Source of the DNA: Asterias rubens
Lineage: Eukaryota; Echinodermata; Asteroidea; Forcipulatida; Asteriidae
Reading direction: 5' to 3'
DNA length: 64,000 nucleotides
Assembly (NCBI RefSeq): GCF_902459465.1
Contig: NC_047062.1
Location: forward strand, 26,095,866 to 26,159,865
Every line of letters starts with the position of its first letter. Positions within the stretch are counted from its first letter, which is position 1. The notes beneath the pieces were generated by a model, which was not told the origin of the DNA, searched no databases, and saw only the letters and a program-made list of their open reading frames with translations. Positions 34,973 to 43,814 of this stretch are shown here, piece by piece. A program made the position numbers and the translations under genes.

Positions 34973-37900
34973 CGATTGATTGATTGGTTGATTGATTGAT
35001 TGACTTTTTTGACTTTTCAAAGCAAACACAAAATATACAGAATTTACAAAAAACATAGAAACTAAAAAGTTACGTTAATAATAGACAATAAATAACTGTG
35101 ACAAAAAAGATCAGTAGCTGGGATTGAAATAACGCCCAAATTAACACTTAAGCAAATACATTAGCATGGCATGGTAAACAAGGAATAGAAACAGAATTAC
35201 AGAGTCCATTCAATGGCATTATCAGTGATCTTGAACATGTTGCAGAGACCCCATTTCTTGAGGAAGAGGGGAACATTGTTCTGGAGCTGGTAGTAGCGGT
35301 ACTCTATTATGATTTTAATTTTGATACGGTGTTTCCAGGTGTGAAGGCAGTCTTTGAGATTGGAGTGTACATATTAACCAGTAAACACTAGCTTTAAAGC
35401 TAACAATTAAATAATTGGCTAAATCAACGTTTTCTCTCGGTCGGCCCCTGCTGTGGTGGATGAGGCACCAGTATGTTTCGAAAGTTAGTGTCATTGTGGG
35501 AAGTAGTTGTGTGATGCATCGATGCAGAAGGTTGAGTGCTGGTTGAATTGATGGACAGTGGAAGAAGAGATGTAGCAGAGTTCCTTTTTCTGATGGTCCA
35601 CACCAGCCGCACGTTTTTGGTAGACTTCGGTCGATGTAATGGAGAACTTCCTGCGAGGGTAGAATTTTATGCAGTAACCGGTACTGTACATCACCCTCTT
35701 TCTTGGAGATGGGTGATTTGTAAACATTTTTCCACGGTATTGTAGTGTTCATTTGCAGGATGTCCCTGTGCCAAGGGGTTCGGGGGTTGTCCGGCAGAGT
35801 ATTGAGTTCGTTGTTGAAGACTGTGTACAGGTGTTTGGAGGGAAAGTTGGATTCACTTTTGATGTCGTTAATTTTGATGTCAGGTGTTGGAAAGTTCAAG
35901 TGGGGAAAAGACTCAGTTCCTTCGTCAGGAGTCGTTGTAGCACCCCTTTTGTCGAAGAGTTTGGGGAAGAGATCTCGTAAGGTTTGTCTTATGTGTGACA
36001 ATTCTGTTGCAAGTGTTCTTGAAGAAAGCGGGCGTAGTCCCATCCGATGCTGTTTTTGAACGTCTTCAGCTGAGATCCACTTTCCGTTCTTGTCGAGTAG
36101 TTGACTGATTAGTGTGACACCACATGAAAGGAGCCGACCAGAGAGAAGTTTTTTGTTACCATGGCTACATAAAATCAAACTATTAATAGGCATATTCACA
36201 ACATAATTAACAGAGGCAGGTGGTACGCTCGTGGTGGCTTTCGATGTGATCCAAGCTTTGAGAATTTCTGCTTGGAAAACGGGGAGACTGGTAAGATATT
36301 TCACTTCAAGATTGGTATAAAAGAGTTGAAAATCGTGACCTAGATTACGATACATGTGACAATAGTGGATAAGAAAATAAAAGGCAGGGTGTTTATTTTT
36401 ACAAAACAAACGCTGAAGAACAGAAAATCTATAAGTCATCACACGGGATTTAAGACAGACAAGACCAAGTCCCCCTTTCAATGGGGACTGGAAAAGCACT
36501 TTTCTATTGAGCATATGACGTTTTTGAGACCAAACAAAATTGATGAGAGTTTCCTGGAGTTCATCTAAAACTTGTTCTGGTAGAGGGAGAACAGCGAGAA
36601 AATGCAGCAATTTCGAGGCAGCTATCTGATTGGCTATAATGATTTTGCCTTTGAAAGACATGGTCCTTGCTAGACCACTCCACCTCGAAAGAGCGTTATT
36701 CAGTTTTTCTTTGCACAATTTCCAGTTTTTTTGTCTAGAAGTTTCTGTGTTTCCCAGATGAACTCCAAGGAATCTGACATCACTGTTGTTCCAGAGAAAA
36801 TTGAGTGGTTGGTCTTGTCTGTCTATCCATGCTCCGACCCACAACCCTTTACATTTATTAACATTAAGACAAGCAGATGATGCCCGACTGTAAATAGTGT
36901 AAATATCATTCAATACTTGAAATGCTTTGTTGGATGAAACAAAAACTGTGACGTCATCTGCATAAGCAGAAACAGTCAGGATCCTGTCGGAACCCGGAAG
37001 TGACATACCATAATTTTGTAAGTTACGTCTGATGGTATGAAGAAGGGGTTCGATAGCAATGGAATATAACAACCCTGAGAGGGGGCATCCTTGACGAATA
37101 CCTCTCTCAAATGGGAGTGGGGCTGTTAGCGTGGACTGGACTTTGACTGTGCTTTGGACATCCGTGTAAAGAAGACGGATGAGGGAAACAAAGTGCTCAC
37201 CAAAACCCATTGTTTGCAGCGTCTTAAGTAAGTAGTCATGGTCAATGCTATCGAACGCCTTCTTTTGGTCCAAATTACACAAGGCGAGAGGCAGGTCAGA
37301 ATGGTTGGCGTACATGATGCTGTCTCTTATGACATTGATGTTGTCATAAATGGGGCGCTCTGGAACTGCATAACATTGATCGAGGTGAACGACGTCGCCG
37401 ATGACATTTTTCAGCCTGTTGGCCAAAGCTTTGGCGAGAATTTTATAGTCAGTGTTGAGGAGGGAGACTGGTCTCCAGTTGGAGATTTCCTGAAGGTCCC
37501 CCTGCTTGGGCAGGAGAGTAATGACAGCTCTCATGCACGTTGTGGGAAGGGTGAGGCCATCTAGACCAGGGGTTTTATTTTTATTGAGTTGTTTGACGGC
37601 TTGATCCAATTCTTCAATTGAGATTAGTAGATCACATGTTTCAGAATCGGCGGGATCAAGGGTGGGTATGTTCTTGAAAAGGTAATTCTTTGCAGTTTGG
37701 GAAGTGGGAACATGAGAATAGAGGTCTTTGTAAAAGGAATGGACATGCTGGCGTATTTCACTCGGATCTTCTGTGACAATGCCATTGCTTAATCGCTTTC
37801 CGTGGTGAGTATTTGCAGAGGAGTTTTGTTTTTCCAGATTGAAAAAGAACGTTGAGCATGAGTCACCCTCGCTTTCGAGTTGAAAGCGCGAGCGAACTAT

Positions 37901-40830
37901 GGCTCCTTGAGCTTCCTGTTTGTAGATGTTATTGAGTGCATGTCTCTGATCGAGAAGGAATTCTTTCATATCTGGGCTGAGATCGGGGGAGGATTGAAGG
38001 TCATCAATGTCATTCTGGAGTTTTTGAATCAGAGCACGTTTTTCATTGGCACATTTTGTACCATAGGTCTGAGTGATGTTTTTGATATGGGCTTTGCCCA
38101 TGTCCCACCAAGTACAAATATCAGGGTAAGAGGGGAGTTTAGTTTGCCAATTAGTCCAGAACAGGGAGATGATGTGTTTGTAGTTTTCGTCTTGGAGGAG
38201 AGTGTTGTTAAAGTGCCAGTAGACGCTTCCCTTGGGACGATGTGAGCTAGATTTACAAGCAACACTGACTGCACTGTGATCTGACAGGCTGCAAGGGATT
38301 ATGTTGCATTTAGAAACAGTGGAAGCCAAATGCGAAGGTAGGTATATGCGATCAAGCCTCGCTTTCGACATAGTTATATTGTTGTTACGGAGCCAGGTGT
38401 ATTTCCTTTGTTCTGGGTTATGTTCTCGCCAAATATCGCAAAGAGTGTTTTTGTTGACCAGATTCGACAGGGTGGTGGCTATTTTGTGCCTTTTCTCGTG
38501 AGTGATAGCAAGGCGGTCAAGAGAGGGATTGTGGGTACAGTTAAAATCACCGTCTATAAGTATTTCACCTCGATCATGCTGTGCACAGTGGCGTTCCAGA
38601 GCTTCCAACATTTTTCCTGCCTCTACGTCTCCTTGTGGAACAAGTACATTATACAGATGATATTTATTAGAATCAAGTTCAATTTCAGTGTAAAGAGCGT
38701 AACTTTGATAAAGAACAGCATGACTAAAAAGCACAGATATATTATTTTTGACAAGAGTAGCCACGCCCGATCCCCTCGTTTTGCCTGGAGTACTATTGAT
38801 TTGATGTTGCCAATGTTTCAACACAGTTGAGGAGGTAGGTGAATCATTGACTTCTTGTAAGAAGACTACGTCAGGGTTAAAACAAGACTGTTTAATGAAC
38901 TCATGGAATGAGGTATTACGAGTCGGATTGGAGCATCCTCCCGTGTTTATTGATACGAGAGAGAACGCCATACTGACTAACAGAAAATAGTTCATCAGTC
39001 ATTTTGGAATCAGGCGTGACACATCTTCTATGTCTAGACCTTTGACAAGTTTGCGGATTCTCATTTGCATATTTCTGTTTAGGAGGGGGGGGGAACTACG
39101 CAGGGGTTTCAGTTGTTTTACAAGCCCAGGGATGTCTCAATTGAACTTTTTGGCTGCGTGCTTTTACACATTTCAGAAAGGCTGTCATTTGTTTTTGCGA
39201 GAGGGGGCCTGTGGGGATGGACAAGTCTCCTTCTTTGCACTCCAACTCACTGGGTTGCGAGTTGGTTTCGGATAGGATGGATGCCGTGTCGTCTGTTTCG
39301 ATGTCACTCATATCCACCCTCTCCTGTGTTGCATCTGGGGGTAGTTGAGATTGATGGGAGACGTCACTAGCGTTGTCGTCATCACCATCAAGAGCTTGAG
39401 TGAGGGATGGTGTGTCTGTGTGGTCATCATTTGGTGGTTTTAGTGTCTTTTTCGGAGGAGAGTCGGACTTCAGTTTGGTAAGTCTATGACTGGGTGGAGA
39501 CGGGGTCTTCTTTTTCCGTTTTCTCAGGACTTCCGAGAACGTCTCCCTTGATGGTCTAGGAGATTGATCTGTAGCTTTTGGGATCGGAGTCACCAATGCT
39601 GGAGTAGTGGGTGGGTCTGGATTGGGTGAGTGGGTTGGTGGTTGGGAAGGGCTTGGGGAATTTTGGGGGTTAGGGTTGAGGGGGCGGGGTATGGGTGGGG
39701 TTTGAGAGGGCTTGGAGTGCGGTTTGGTTGAGGGTTGGGTTGGGGATGAGGTTTGGGTGGGGGATGGGGGTGAGGAGGGGGGTCGTACCCCAGCCTGCTT
39801 CGTTTTGAGCTTTTGGTTCTTCGTTGTCATTGGTAGCTTGGTTTTGACGGTTTCTAGCTGATTTCGGTGGGTGTTTTGGGTCAGATTTGCTTCGGTGCAC
39901 GAAGGTTGGTTTGGGGTTGATGGGGTTTTTGTCCTGTGATCCGTCATCTTCGCTGTCGTCTGATGCTGCGGTTTTCTGTTTCTTGCAGTTTCTCCGTGTG
40001 TGTCCATGTTCCCCACAGGCAAAACATTTAACCAAAATCTGTGGAAAGGAAAACCCTGTAGTTTCCCCCTGCGTAAGCGATGTTAATATGACCAGGGATA
40101 TTGATATTTGGCTCTATGAAAACATGCACTTGGTGGCGGAATGATAGAACATGAGCCAAGTTTTCCTTCATTCCAATGGGTATGGATCTGATGGGTGAAA
40201 CAATGTTACAGAAATCGCTAATGTTTTCTTCTAAAATATGGTCTGGAATTTCAGGATAAACATTGGAAAAGAACTAATCAAGTCGTTTGACGTACAAGCG
40301 GTGAAATATAAATCAAAGATAATATAAACCATACCTTGTGTAACAGCTTCTTCAGCGTGTTTTCTATCGTTAAAATACATGGCTACACGATTTCCTGCTA
40401 TTCTGGATGCATAGAGGATCGTCTCGGGTGGTAGGGTTTTAGCCATTTCATTGACATAAGTTGAAATCGGAACATTCTCTCTCACATCAAAGACTATGCC
40501 ATTGTTGCGGCTCATTTTAGAATGTTGACTATTGGTATACATGGAATGTCCATTGTCGGTCCGGGGCTGGTATGCCCTCGCTCTCCCACCCCGGCTCATG
40601 GTGCCGTTGGGGTAGTGAGGGCGAGATCACCCGATGCCACAACCAGAAATGCAAGAAAACTACACCAAAATATATAAGAAAAATCCCCAGGATAGTCCTG
40701 AGGGTTCTACAACATAATTACAATATATGGTAATAATTACGATACATACAGTAGGTCCGAAGACGCTCAAAAACCAAAATTTAGCCAGCCACGATGTACG
40801 AGCCTACCACCAGTAGATTGATCGATTGAT

Positions 40831-40861
<31 letters not shown>

Positions 40862-41744
40862 CTTTTTTGACTTTTCAAAGCAAACACAAAATATACAGAA
40901 TTTACAAAAACATAGAATCTAAAAAGTTACATTAATATTATAATAGACAATAAATATCTGTGATTGATTGATTGATTGATTGACTGTTTTTTATTTTTTT
41001 TTATTTTTTTTTTATTTGAGTGTTCGTTTGTTTGTTTGTTTACGAATCAGGGAAGCCATTTATCATTGTTGCATAAAATATGACTGATGGGCGTTGTTTA
41101 TAGTCTGGGTCTCTAAACATAAACAGGAGAGCTGTTCCAGCTACCTGGTCGGAGCTGGTTAGAGTATTAAATATTATATAATAATAATAACAACACAATG
41201 TTGTATGAAAACGAAAAGCGTTTCGGCTTGGCAAGTCCGGTGTAAGGTCCGATAACTCCAATGAATAAACAGCATCCTTCAAAATGTAAAAACAAAAAAA
41301 GGAGACCGCCACAAGGGCTAAGCAGCTCACAGTAGTGTGCCGGCACGTTAATCTGGACGTTATTGGTTCAAGTCCTGTTCTGGTCATTTGTTCTTTCTTC
41401 AACACTCAACAAAACATTGATTAAGAATGAGTGAGTGACTGGACAAGATTTTCACCCAAAGCGGGTAAAATAGCTTGTAATTTTTTCGGGAATTCAATGT
41501 TCATGTTACGACCAAGCCGAAACTGTCTTCTTTTAAAAGTTCAATCAAGTACAATTTTTATGAATTATTTTGTATTTGACAAGATTTATACTAATAATAC
41601 TCAATGATCATGTTTGTTTTACACTAAGACTTGTTATAACTGAGTCATATGTGGATAATACGCTGAAGTTGAATCAACAAAACACTCACCGACTAGAAGT
41701 ACACCCAGCAGCAGCATCGAACTAGCGAAGGCACTAGTAGACAT
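24981..41744 (-). CDS. Gene B: secreted discoidin-SRCR-SRCR protein, shorter tail
   Basis: Paralogue of gene A. Exons in order are 41690-41744, 34036-34092, 33558-33677, 32161-32372, 31264-31402, 30016-30324, 27855-28166 and 24981-25030. The total is 1254 nt, or 417 residues plus stop. Exon sizes equal those of A except exon 3 (120), exon 4 (212) and the truncated exon 8. Architecture: signal peptide, linker, F5/8 type C domain, two SRCR domains, each with seven cysteines. Intron 1 contains a LINE in the same orientation, intron 3 a THAP fragment and intron 6 a satellite. Compared with A, the last exon has lost bases and stops after 16 codons, so the A-type tail is missing. It may still be a functional secreted protein, since all domain exons are open. 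Confidence 0.75.
25031..27854. other. Gene B intron 7, no gene
   Basis: Long AT-rich intron with a G10 run near 25501-25511 and one recognisable MITE (26604-26784). About 27480-27540 shares the gtgcgccaccaagagtttgc block with gene A intron 7. I see no supported coding sequence. Confidence 0.5.
26604..26784. mobile_element. Short MITE with CAGTG-GCACCC ends
   Basis: 181 bp with inverted ends cagtggtgcaccc and gggtgcgtcactg (two mismatches). CAGTG...GCACCC ends are typical of hAT-type non-autonomous elements. An 8-bp target duplication is not clear. There is an internal G9 tract and an oligo-T run. Confidence 0.6.
27855..28166 (-). CDS. Gene B exon 7, SRCR domain 2
   Basis: 312 nt, phase 1 to phase 1. 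It encodes T-V-R-L-V-D-G, W-G-A-I-C-D, V-V-C-R-Q-L-G-Y, V-A-C-D-G-S-E, I-T-E-C and T-A-G-V-T-C, with the extra S-H-C cysteine. It is very close to gene A exon 7 in nucleotide sequence. Confidence 0.88.
28322..29793. repeat. 61-bp satellite array, about 24 copies
   Basis: The unit is 61 bp: tatatagacaaccagagttt then gtatagcgaagcgggcaact then tagtaggcgtaggtttgttt g. Variants at the aacc-aga/gga/ata positions and at gtatag/gtaaag define four unit types. These follow a six-unit order repeated in the right half. The array lies wholly inside gene B intron 6, between the two SRCR exons. The matching intron of gene A (5136-5751) has no such array. Confidence 0.95.
30016..30324 (-). CDS. Gene B exon 6, SRCR domain 1
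   Basis: 309 nt, phase 1 to phase 1. It encodes D-G-I-I-R-L-A-G-G-D-D, W-G-A-V-C-D, T-V-C-W-Q-L-G-F, V-A-C-K-G-T-E-P and T-A-G-V-V-C. It differs from gene A exon 6 at only a handful of sites, one of them R to W in the usually conserved V-C-R-Q-L-G. Confidence 0.9.
30440..31080. repeat. Dispersed repeat, unclassified
   Basis: GC-richer stretch in gene B intron 5, including gaccagagttgaattccag, gacaccaaggagccagtg and ggtgactccgagatctc. The wording resembles a degenerate retrotransposon-derived repeat common in marine animals. I cannot assign the family. The flanking intron sequence is ordinary. Confidence 0.35.
31264..31402 (-). CDS. Gene B exon 5, end of discoidin domain
   Basis: 139 nt, phase 0 in and phase 1 out. 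It encodes F-N-G-N-V-A-D-G-E-R-V-T-V, R-T-R-F-L-R-I and F-E-V-L-G-C-R. The acceptor is tttctcttttag and the donor is G|GTAACG. Confidence 0.88.
32161..32372 (-). CDS. Gene B exon 4, middle of discoidin domain
   Basis: 212 nt, phase 1 in and phase 0 out. It encodes W-I-P-T-A-E-D-A-A-D-S-W-I-Q-V-D-L-G, G-L-I-V-Q-G-H and F-S-V-K-Y-S. It is one codon longer than the gene A exon. The acceptor is tttatacacag and the donor is CAG|GTCAGA. Confidence 0.92.
32627..32971 (-). pseudogene. THAP zinc-finger domain, frame-shifted
   Basis: It starts M-P-T-R-C-I-A-A-G-C and carries C5, C10, L-H-L-F-P, W33, a basic stretch and F50-S-A-L-C54, the THAP C2CH pattern. The final His of C-x2-H appears only after removing one extra A near 32804. 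The following frame then reads H-F-E-P-S-C-F, later A-V-P-T-I, and ends in a lysine-rich tail and a stop. THAP domains are DNA-binding modules of P-element transposases and host regulators. It lies in gene B intron 3 within about 620 bp (32630-33250) that gene A lacks, so a transposon or retrocopy origin is likely. Confidence 0.8.
33558..33677 (-). CDS. Gene B exon 3, start of discoidin domain
   Basis: 120 nt, phase 1 to phase 1. It encodes G-P-A-C-T-I-G-P-L-G-M-E-S-G, I-P-D-G-S-I-T-A-S-S-S and Q-A-R-L-N-E. It is one codon shorter than the gene A exon, in a loop. The donor is GAAG|GCAAGT, the same GC-AG type as in A. Confidence 0.88.
34036..34092 (-). CDS. Gene B exon 2, signal-peptide end and linker
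   Basis: 57 nt, phase 1 to phase 1, encoding G-L-C-L-A-H-P-I-S-N-Q-E-T-P-G-S-Y-S-D. The acceptor is tttcttgttgcag and the donor is G|GTGAAC. Neighbouring intron sequence is also shared with the gene A copy. Confidence 0.8.
34455..34669. repeat. (GTTT)n microsatellite
   Basis: About 54 uninterrupted copies of GTTT, ending in GTTC GTTC GTCT. The long Phe/Val/Cys/Leu or Thr/Asn/Lys/Gln ORFs across it are artefacts of the repeat. Confidence 0.98.
35315..38995 (-). CDS. LINE ORF2: APE endonuclease and reverse transcriptase
   Basis: 1226 codons without a stop. Residues 12-250 form an apurinic-like endonuclease: S-I-N (15-17), Q-E-V (E48), G-D-F-N (D150, N152), L-D-R-I (D215) and S-D-H-S (D239, H240). 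Residues 465-730 form an RT: L-D-Q-K-K-A-F-D (576-582), R-Q-G-C-P-L-S-G and the catalytic Y-A-D-D (678-681). A Cys/His pair region near the C terminus (W-C-G, L-H-L-F-F-H-C) matches what such ORFs carry. At residue 482, G-L-D-G-L-T runs directly into L-P-T-T-C-M-R-A. Related proteins usually have about 30 more residues between these motifs, so the RT probably has an in-frame deletion and is likely dead despite the open frame. Confidence 0.9.
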   Translation of the reverse strand: MNYFLLVSMAFSLVSINTGGCSNPTRNTSFHEFIKQSCFNPDVVFLQEVNDSPTSSTVLKHWQHQINSTPGKTRGSGVATLVKNNISVLFSHAVLYQSYALYTEIELDSNKYHLYNVLVPQGDVEAGKMLEALERHCAQHDRGEILIDGDFNCTHNPSLDRLAITHEKRHKIATTLSNLVNKNTLCDIWREHNPEQRKYTWLRNNNITMSKARLDRIYLPSHLASTVSKCNIIPCSLSDHSAVSVACKSSSHRPKGSVYWHFNNTLLQDENYKHIISLFWTNWQTKLPSYPDICTWWDMGKAHIKNITQTYGTKCANEKRALIQKLQNDIDDLQSSPDLSPDMKEFLLDQRHALNNIYKQEAQGAIVRSRFQLESEGDSCSTFFFNLEKQNSSANTHHGKRLSNGIVTEDPSEIRQHVHSFYKDLYSHVPTSQTAKNYLFKNIPTLDPADSETCDLLISIEELDQAVKQLNKNKTPGLDGLTLPTTCMRAVITLLPKQGDLQEISNWRPVSLLNTDYKILAKALANRLKNVIGDVVHLDQCYAVPERPIYDNINVIRDSIMYANHSDLPLALCNLDQKKAFDSIDHDYLLKTLQTMGFGEHFVSLIRLLYTDVQSTVKVQSTLTAPLPFERGIRQGCPLSGLLYSIAIEPLLHTIRRNLQNYGMSLPGSDRILTVSAYADDVTVFVSSNKAFQVLNDIYTIYSRASSACLNVNKCKGLWVGAWIDRQDQPLNFLWNNSDVRFLGVHLGNTETSRQKNWKLCKEKLNNALSRWSGLARTMSFKGKIIIANQIAASKLLHFLAVLPLPEQVLDELQETLINFVWSQKRHMLNRKVLFQSPLKGGLGLVCLKSRVMTYRFSVLQRLFCKNKHPAFYFLIHYCHMYRNLGHDFQLFYTNLEVKYLTSLPVFQAEILKAWITSKATTSVPPASVNYVVNMPINSLILCSHGNKKLLSGRLLSCGVTLISQLLDKNGKWISAEDVQKQHRMGLRPLSSRTLATELSHIRQTLRDLFPKLFDKRGATTTPDEGTESFPHLNFPTPDIKINDIKSESNFPSKHLYTVFNNELNTLPDNPRTPWHRDILQMNTTIPWKNVYKSPISKKEGDVQYRLLHKILPSQEVLHYIDRSLPKTCGWCGPSEKGTLLHLFFHCPSIQPALNLLHRCITQLLPTMTLTFETYWCLIHHSRGRPRENVDLANYLIVSFKASVYWLICTLQSQRLPSHLETPYQN
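39096..40599 (-). pseudogene. LINE ORF1, broken by frameshifts
   Basis: It starts M-S-R-G-G-R-A-R-A-Y (40599) and continues through E-T-I-L-Y-A-S-R-I and E-E-A-V-T-Q-G. The frame then changes to a block with N-V-Y-P-E-I-P-D, V-S-P-I-R-S-I-P and V-L-S-F-R-H-Q-V. It changes again at a CCHC knuckle, C-F-A-C-G-E-H-G-H-T-R-R-N-C (about 40030-39990), and once more near 39680 into a Pro/Ser-rich tail. The V-S-P-I-R...zinc-knuckle order is that of Tx1-like ORF1 RNA-binding proteins. There are at least three frame changes and one stop, so no full ORF1 product is possible unless the bases are assembly errors. Confidence 0.75.
40815..40990 (-). mobile_element. Second, 5'-truncated LINE 3' end
   Basis: It repeats the terminal sequence of the LINE just downstream (gacttttttgacttttcaaa, aagcaaacacaaaatatac) with its own GATT/CAAT tail at 40815-40860. 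It then ends in another short GATT run at about 40960-40985. The copy is only about 120 bp plus tails and lies immediately upstream of the large LINE in head-to-tail order. Confidence 0.8.
41300..41405 (+). mobile_element. tRNA-derived SINE-like sequence
   Basis: It has an A-box-like gggctaagcagctc and, about 55 bp on, an exact B box ggttcaagtcc, as in RNA polymerase III promoters. No complete tRNA cloverleaf can be folded. It is probably the head of a tRNA-derived SINE in gene B intron 1. Confidence 0.5.
41690..41744 (-). CDS. Gene B exon 1, signal peptide
   Basis: 55 nt from ATG to a G|GTGAGT donor, encoding MSTSAFASSMLLLGVLLV. It is homologous to gene A exon 1, with two amino-acid changes. 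Intron 1 is conserved next to the donor (compare 20700-20940 with 41430-41689). Confidence 0.85.
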
Positions 41745-42040
41745 GGTGAGATGGTTGTAGGTTCAAGAAATGACGGCACAATATTCTAGCACAATGCTCG
41801 GGCACGGTCCTACATAAAAATGACGGCACAAAATGCTATCTCAATGGACAGGCACGCTCCTCTGATCTGAAACCCGAAAATAAATGATGTTATATATACT
41901 CATGTCCAACATGTGTCAACAATCCAAGTTTATAACTTGAATCCGGGTACCGGAATGACTGAAAATAACGGATCTATTTCTGTGAGACTGAAGTTACTGA
42001 AGTTCATAGTTTCTAGGTTGTTAAAAAAGAAGTTACACTT
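41745..42040 (-). promoter_or_regulatory. Gene B 5' flank
   Basis: Homologous to 21001-21340. It contains two copies of the caatgctcgggcacggtcct-like motif near 41790 and 41842, followed by tcatgtccaac, ttgaatccgggtaccgg and gttcatagtttctaggttg. Promoter function is inferred from its fixed position before the leader exon. Confidence 0.5.
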
Positions 42041-42250
42041 GTATAGGCCGAATCAACTCTTTTTTTTAGCAGCCCCTGACAAGAGCTAATCATACTGTAA
42101 AAATTAACATTAATTTCAAACCATCCGATTCCTCACCCCCTGTAAATACTACACGACTGTCATTGGTTACTGCAGCGTGCAGACCGTGTGAAAAGTTAAC
42201 ACCTCCTTTGTACTGTTGATTGATTTCATACTTTTCTTCAAAGCTATTAA

Positions 42251-42542
42251 GGTGCGTTCGATGATCCCTGGGTCGACCCCGCGGTTCCCATCAAGCTAAT
42301 CGAACGATCACACTCGCCCTCTCGTGGTAACGTCATGCACCTCGGGTCACCCCAAGTGACCCACTCCACAAGCAGGGCATTTTTGGCTGACCCGGGTGAG
42401 CCCCTGGATTGACGTTAAACCTATTTGAACGCACCGGGGCAGACCGGGGTCGACCCAGGGAAGCTAAACGAACGCACCCAAAGCTATTCGAACGCACCGG
42501 GGGCAGGCCGGGGTTGACCCAGGGATGCTAAACGAACGCACC
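42251..42542. mobile_element. MITE with GGTGCGTTCG ends
   Basis: Inverted ends ggtgcgttcgat...ccctgggtcgacccc and their complement (ending cgaacgcacc). The right-hand end is partly duplicated: aagctaaacgaacgcaccca and gatgctaaacgaacgcaccc lie 60 bp apart. The GGTGCGTTCG ends resemble hAT-type non-autonomous elements. No target duplication is certain. Confidence 0.7.
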
Positions 42543-42689
42543 CAGTAAAACCTTTCTAGACACTGTACATGTAGTTTAGAAACTTGTCGGTCGGTCATGT
42601 GCCTTTAGTGTCCACTGCCTTTAACCCCTAAAAATCAGGTCATTTGTAAAATGACCTGAAACAAATATTATTGTTCGGTATAAATTACA

Positions 42690-43735
42690 GTTGAACGGAT
42701 AACAAAACAAACAAACAAGCATTGCCTTACAATGTAGATACATGAAATGACTATAAACAATATTCTACTTCAATGCTCTGGCACGCTCAAAATCGAAACC
42801 AAAAAGGTAATATTAAACTCATGTCCAACATTGTCATTGAACCTAGGAGGTTATCTTGAATCCAGGTATGTGTAAGTTTAATATTGATAAACAATGACTG
42901 GAAATAACAGATCAGCTTCTGTGACACTTTGCAGTTCATAGTTTCAAGGTTGTTGGTTAAAACCTTTATGGTGCAAAGGCGGACTTTCAAACCATATGAG
43001 TCAAATGTTTGACTCCCATAAATGGCCGACTGTGTTAGTTCGCACAATAAAAGAAAAACACGCAATTTCGAGGCAAACTTGTGCGGATCATTGTATTCTA
43101 CTTTTAAAACATCTTTCCAACCATATGCATTTTATAAAAAACGGTTACAGACGCTTTTTATAAACCAACTCATCCGATCCAAGGCAACGTGTTCCTTTAA
43201 CTATTAAGCGAGCAATGTTGTCCAAGTGTACTGCAATAACTGGGGCGTTTAAATCCACACCACGGGTGTTGTCACATGCCAAGAAGAGAATCAAAATAAT
43301 ACACCATAGAGTGCTAAAATAACACCCACTTCTTTAAAATCAATTACATTAGTGTTATTTTAACACCATTGGCCTATGTGACAACACCTACGGTCTCAGT
43401 ATTTAACACCCCAGTTTTCCCAGTTTGTATTGATGGTGCACCACTCATGGTTTTAAAGTCATAACTTCATGTAAGAAGGTCCATTTGTAATGTTATTGAA
43501 GCTGTGTTTTGTTGTATCATTTTTAATAGATACAAAAACCCAAAGTATAAATCAGAAATTAGTCATTAACAATTTCTTCTTTACAAATAATTTGCCTACA
43601 TCCTTCATTTCAATGTTAACCATGGAGATCCAAGTAATGGTATCGGGATGTTGCATGGACCTGGTAATACTTTTACTCGTACTCCCAACGTAGGCTAGGC
43701 CTATACGCATACTCGAGTAGGCCTGCTATTTGGAT
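42690..43735. repeat. Duplicated flank block (partner at 1-1060)
   Basis: See 1-1060. This copy includes a MITE-B half (42984-43200) that the left copy lacks. It also lacks the left copy's 44-131 segment carrying the possible leader exon. Confidence 0.7.
42984..43200. mobile_element. MITE-B, half element
   Basis: It runs from the central hairpin (gtttgactcccataaatggc) to the right end (ccgatccaaggcaacgtg, then tcctttaa with a terminal TTAA). The left half is missing. Confidence 0.75.
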
Positions 43736-43780
43736 ACCTATGTGTATTTGGTACCGGCAAGTTCTTGGTACCCGGCCAAA

Positions 43781-43781
43781 A

Positions 43782-43813
<32 letters not shown>

Positions 43814-43814
43814 G
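43781..43814. repeat. (AAT)n microsatellite
   Basis: About eleven AAT units joined directly to the LINE-derived coding fragment that follows. Confidence 0.9.

Larger units (their letters stand above)
34924..40810 (-). mobile_element. Near full-length L1/Tx1-like LINE
   Basis: Non-LTR retrotransposon on the minus strand in gene B intron 1, in the same orientation as the gene. The order is 5' region, a broken ORF1 (to 39096), ORF2 (38995-35315), a short 3' UTR and a (CAAT)n-type tail at about 34924-35003. Sequence between 40600 and 40810 would be the 5' UTR. The clade call rests on a zinc-knuckle ORF1, an N-terminal APE-type endonuclease and an RT with W-R-P-V-S-L-L-N-T-D-Y-K-I. The 5' end abuts another copy's tail, so the true boundary is approximate. 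Confidence 0.85.

Noticed and set aside
39096-40022. 308-codon ORF as a whole host protein
   Set aside because: The Pro/Ser-rich frame is the tail of LINE ORF1; the zinc knuckle is in another frame just upstream, and its beginning is out-of-frame LINE sequence.
41300-41405. Functional tRNA gene
   Set aside because: The B box is exact but acceptor and anticodon stems do not pair, so a SINE head is more likely.
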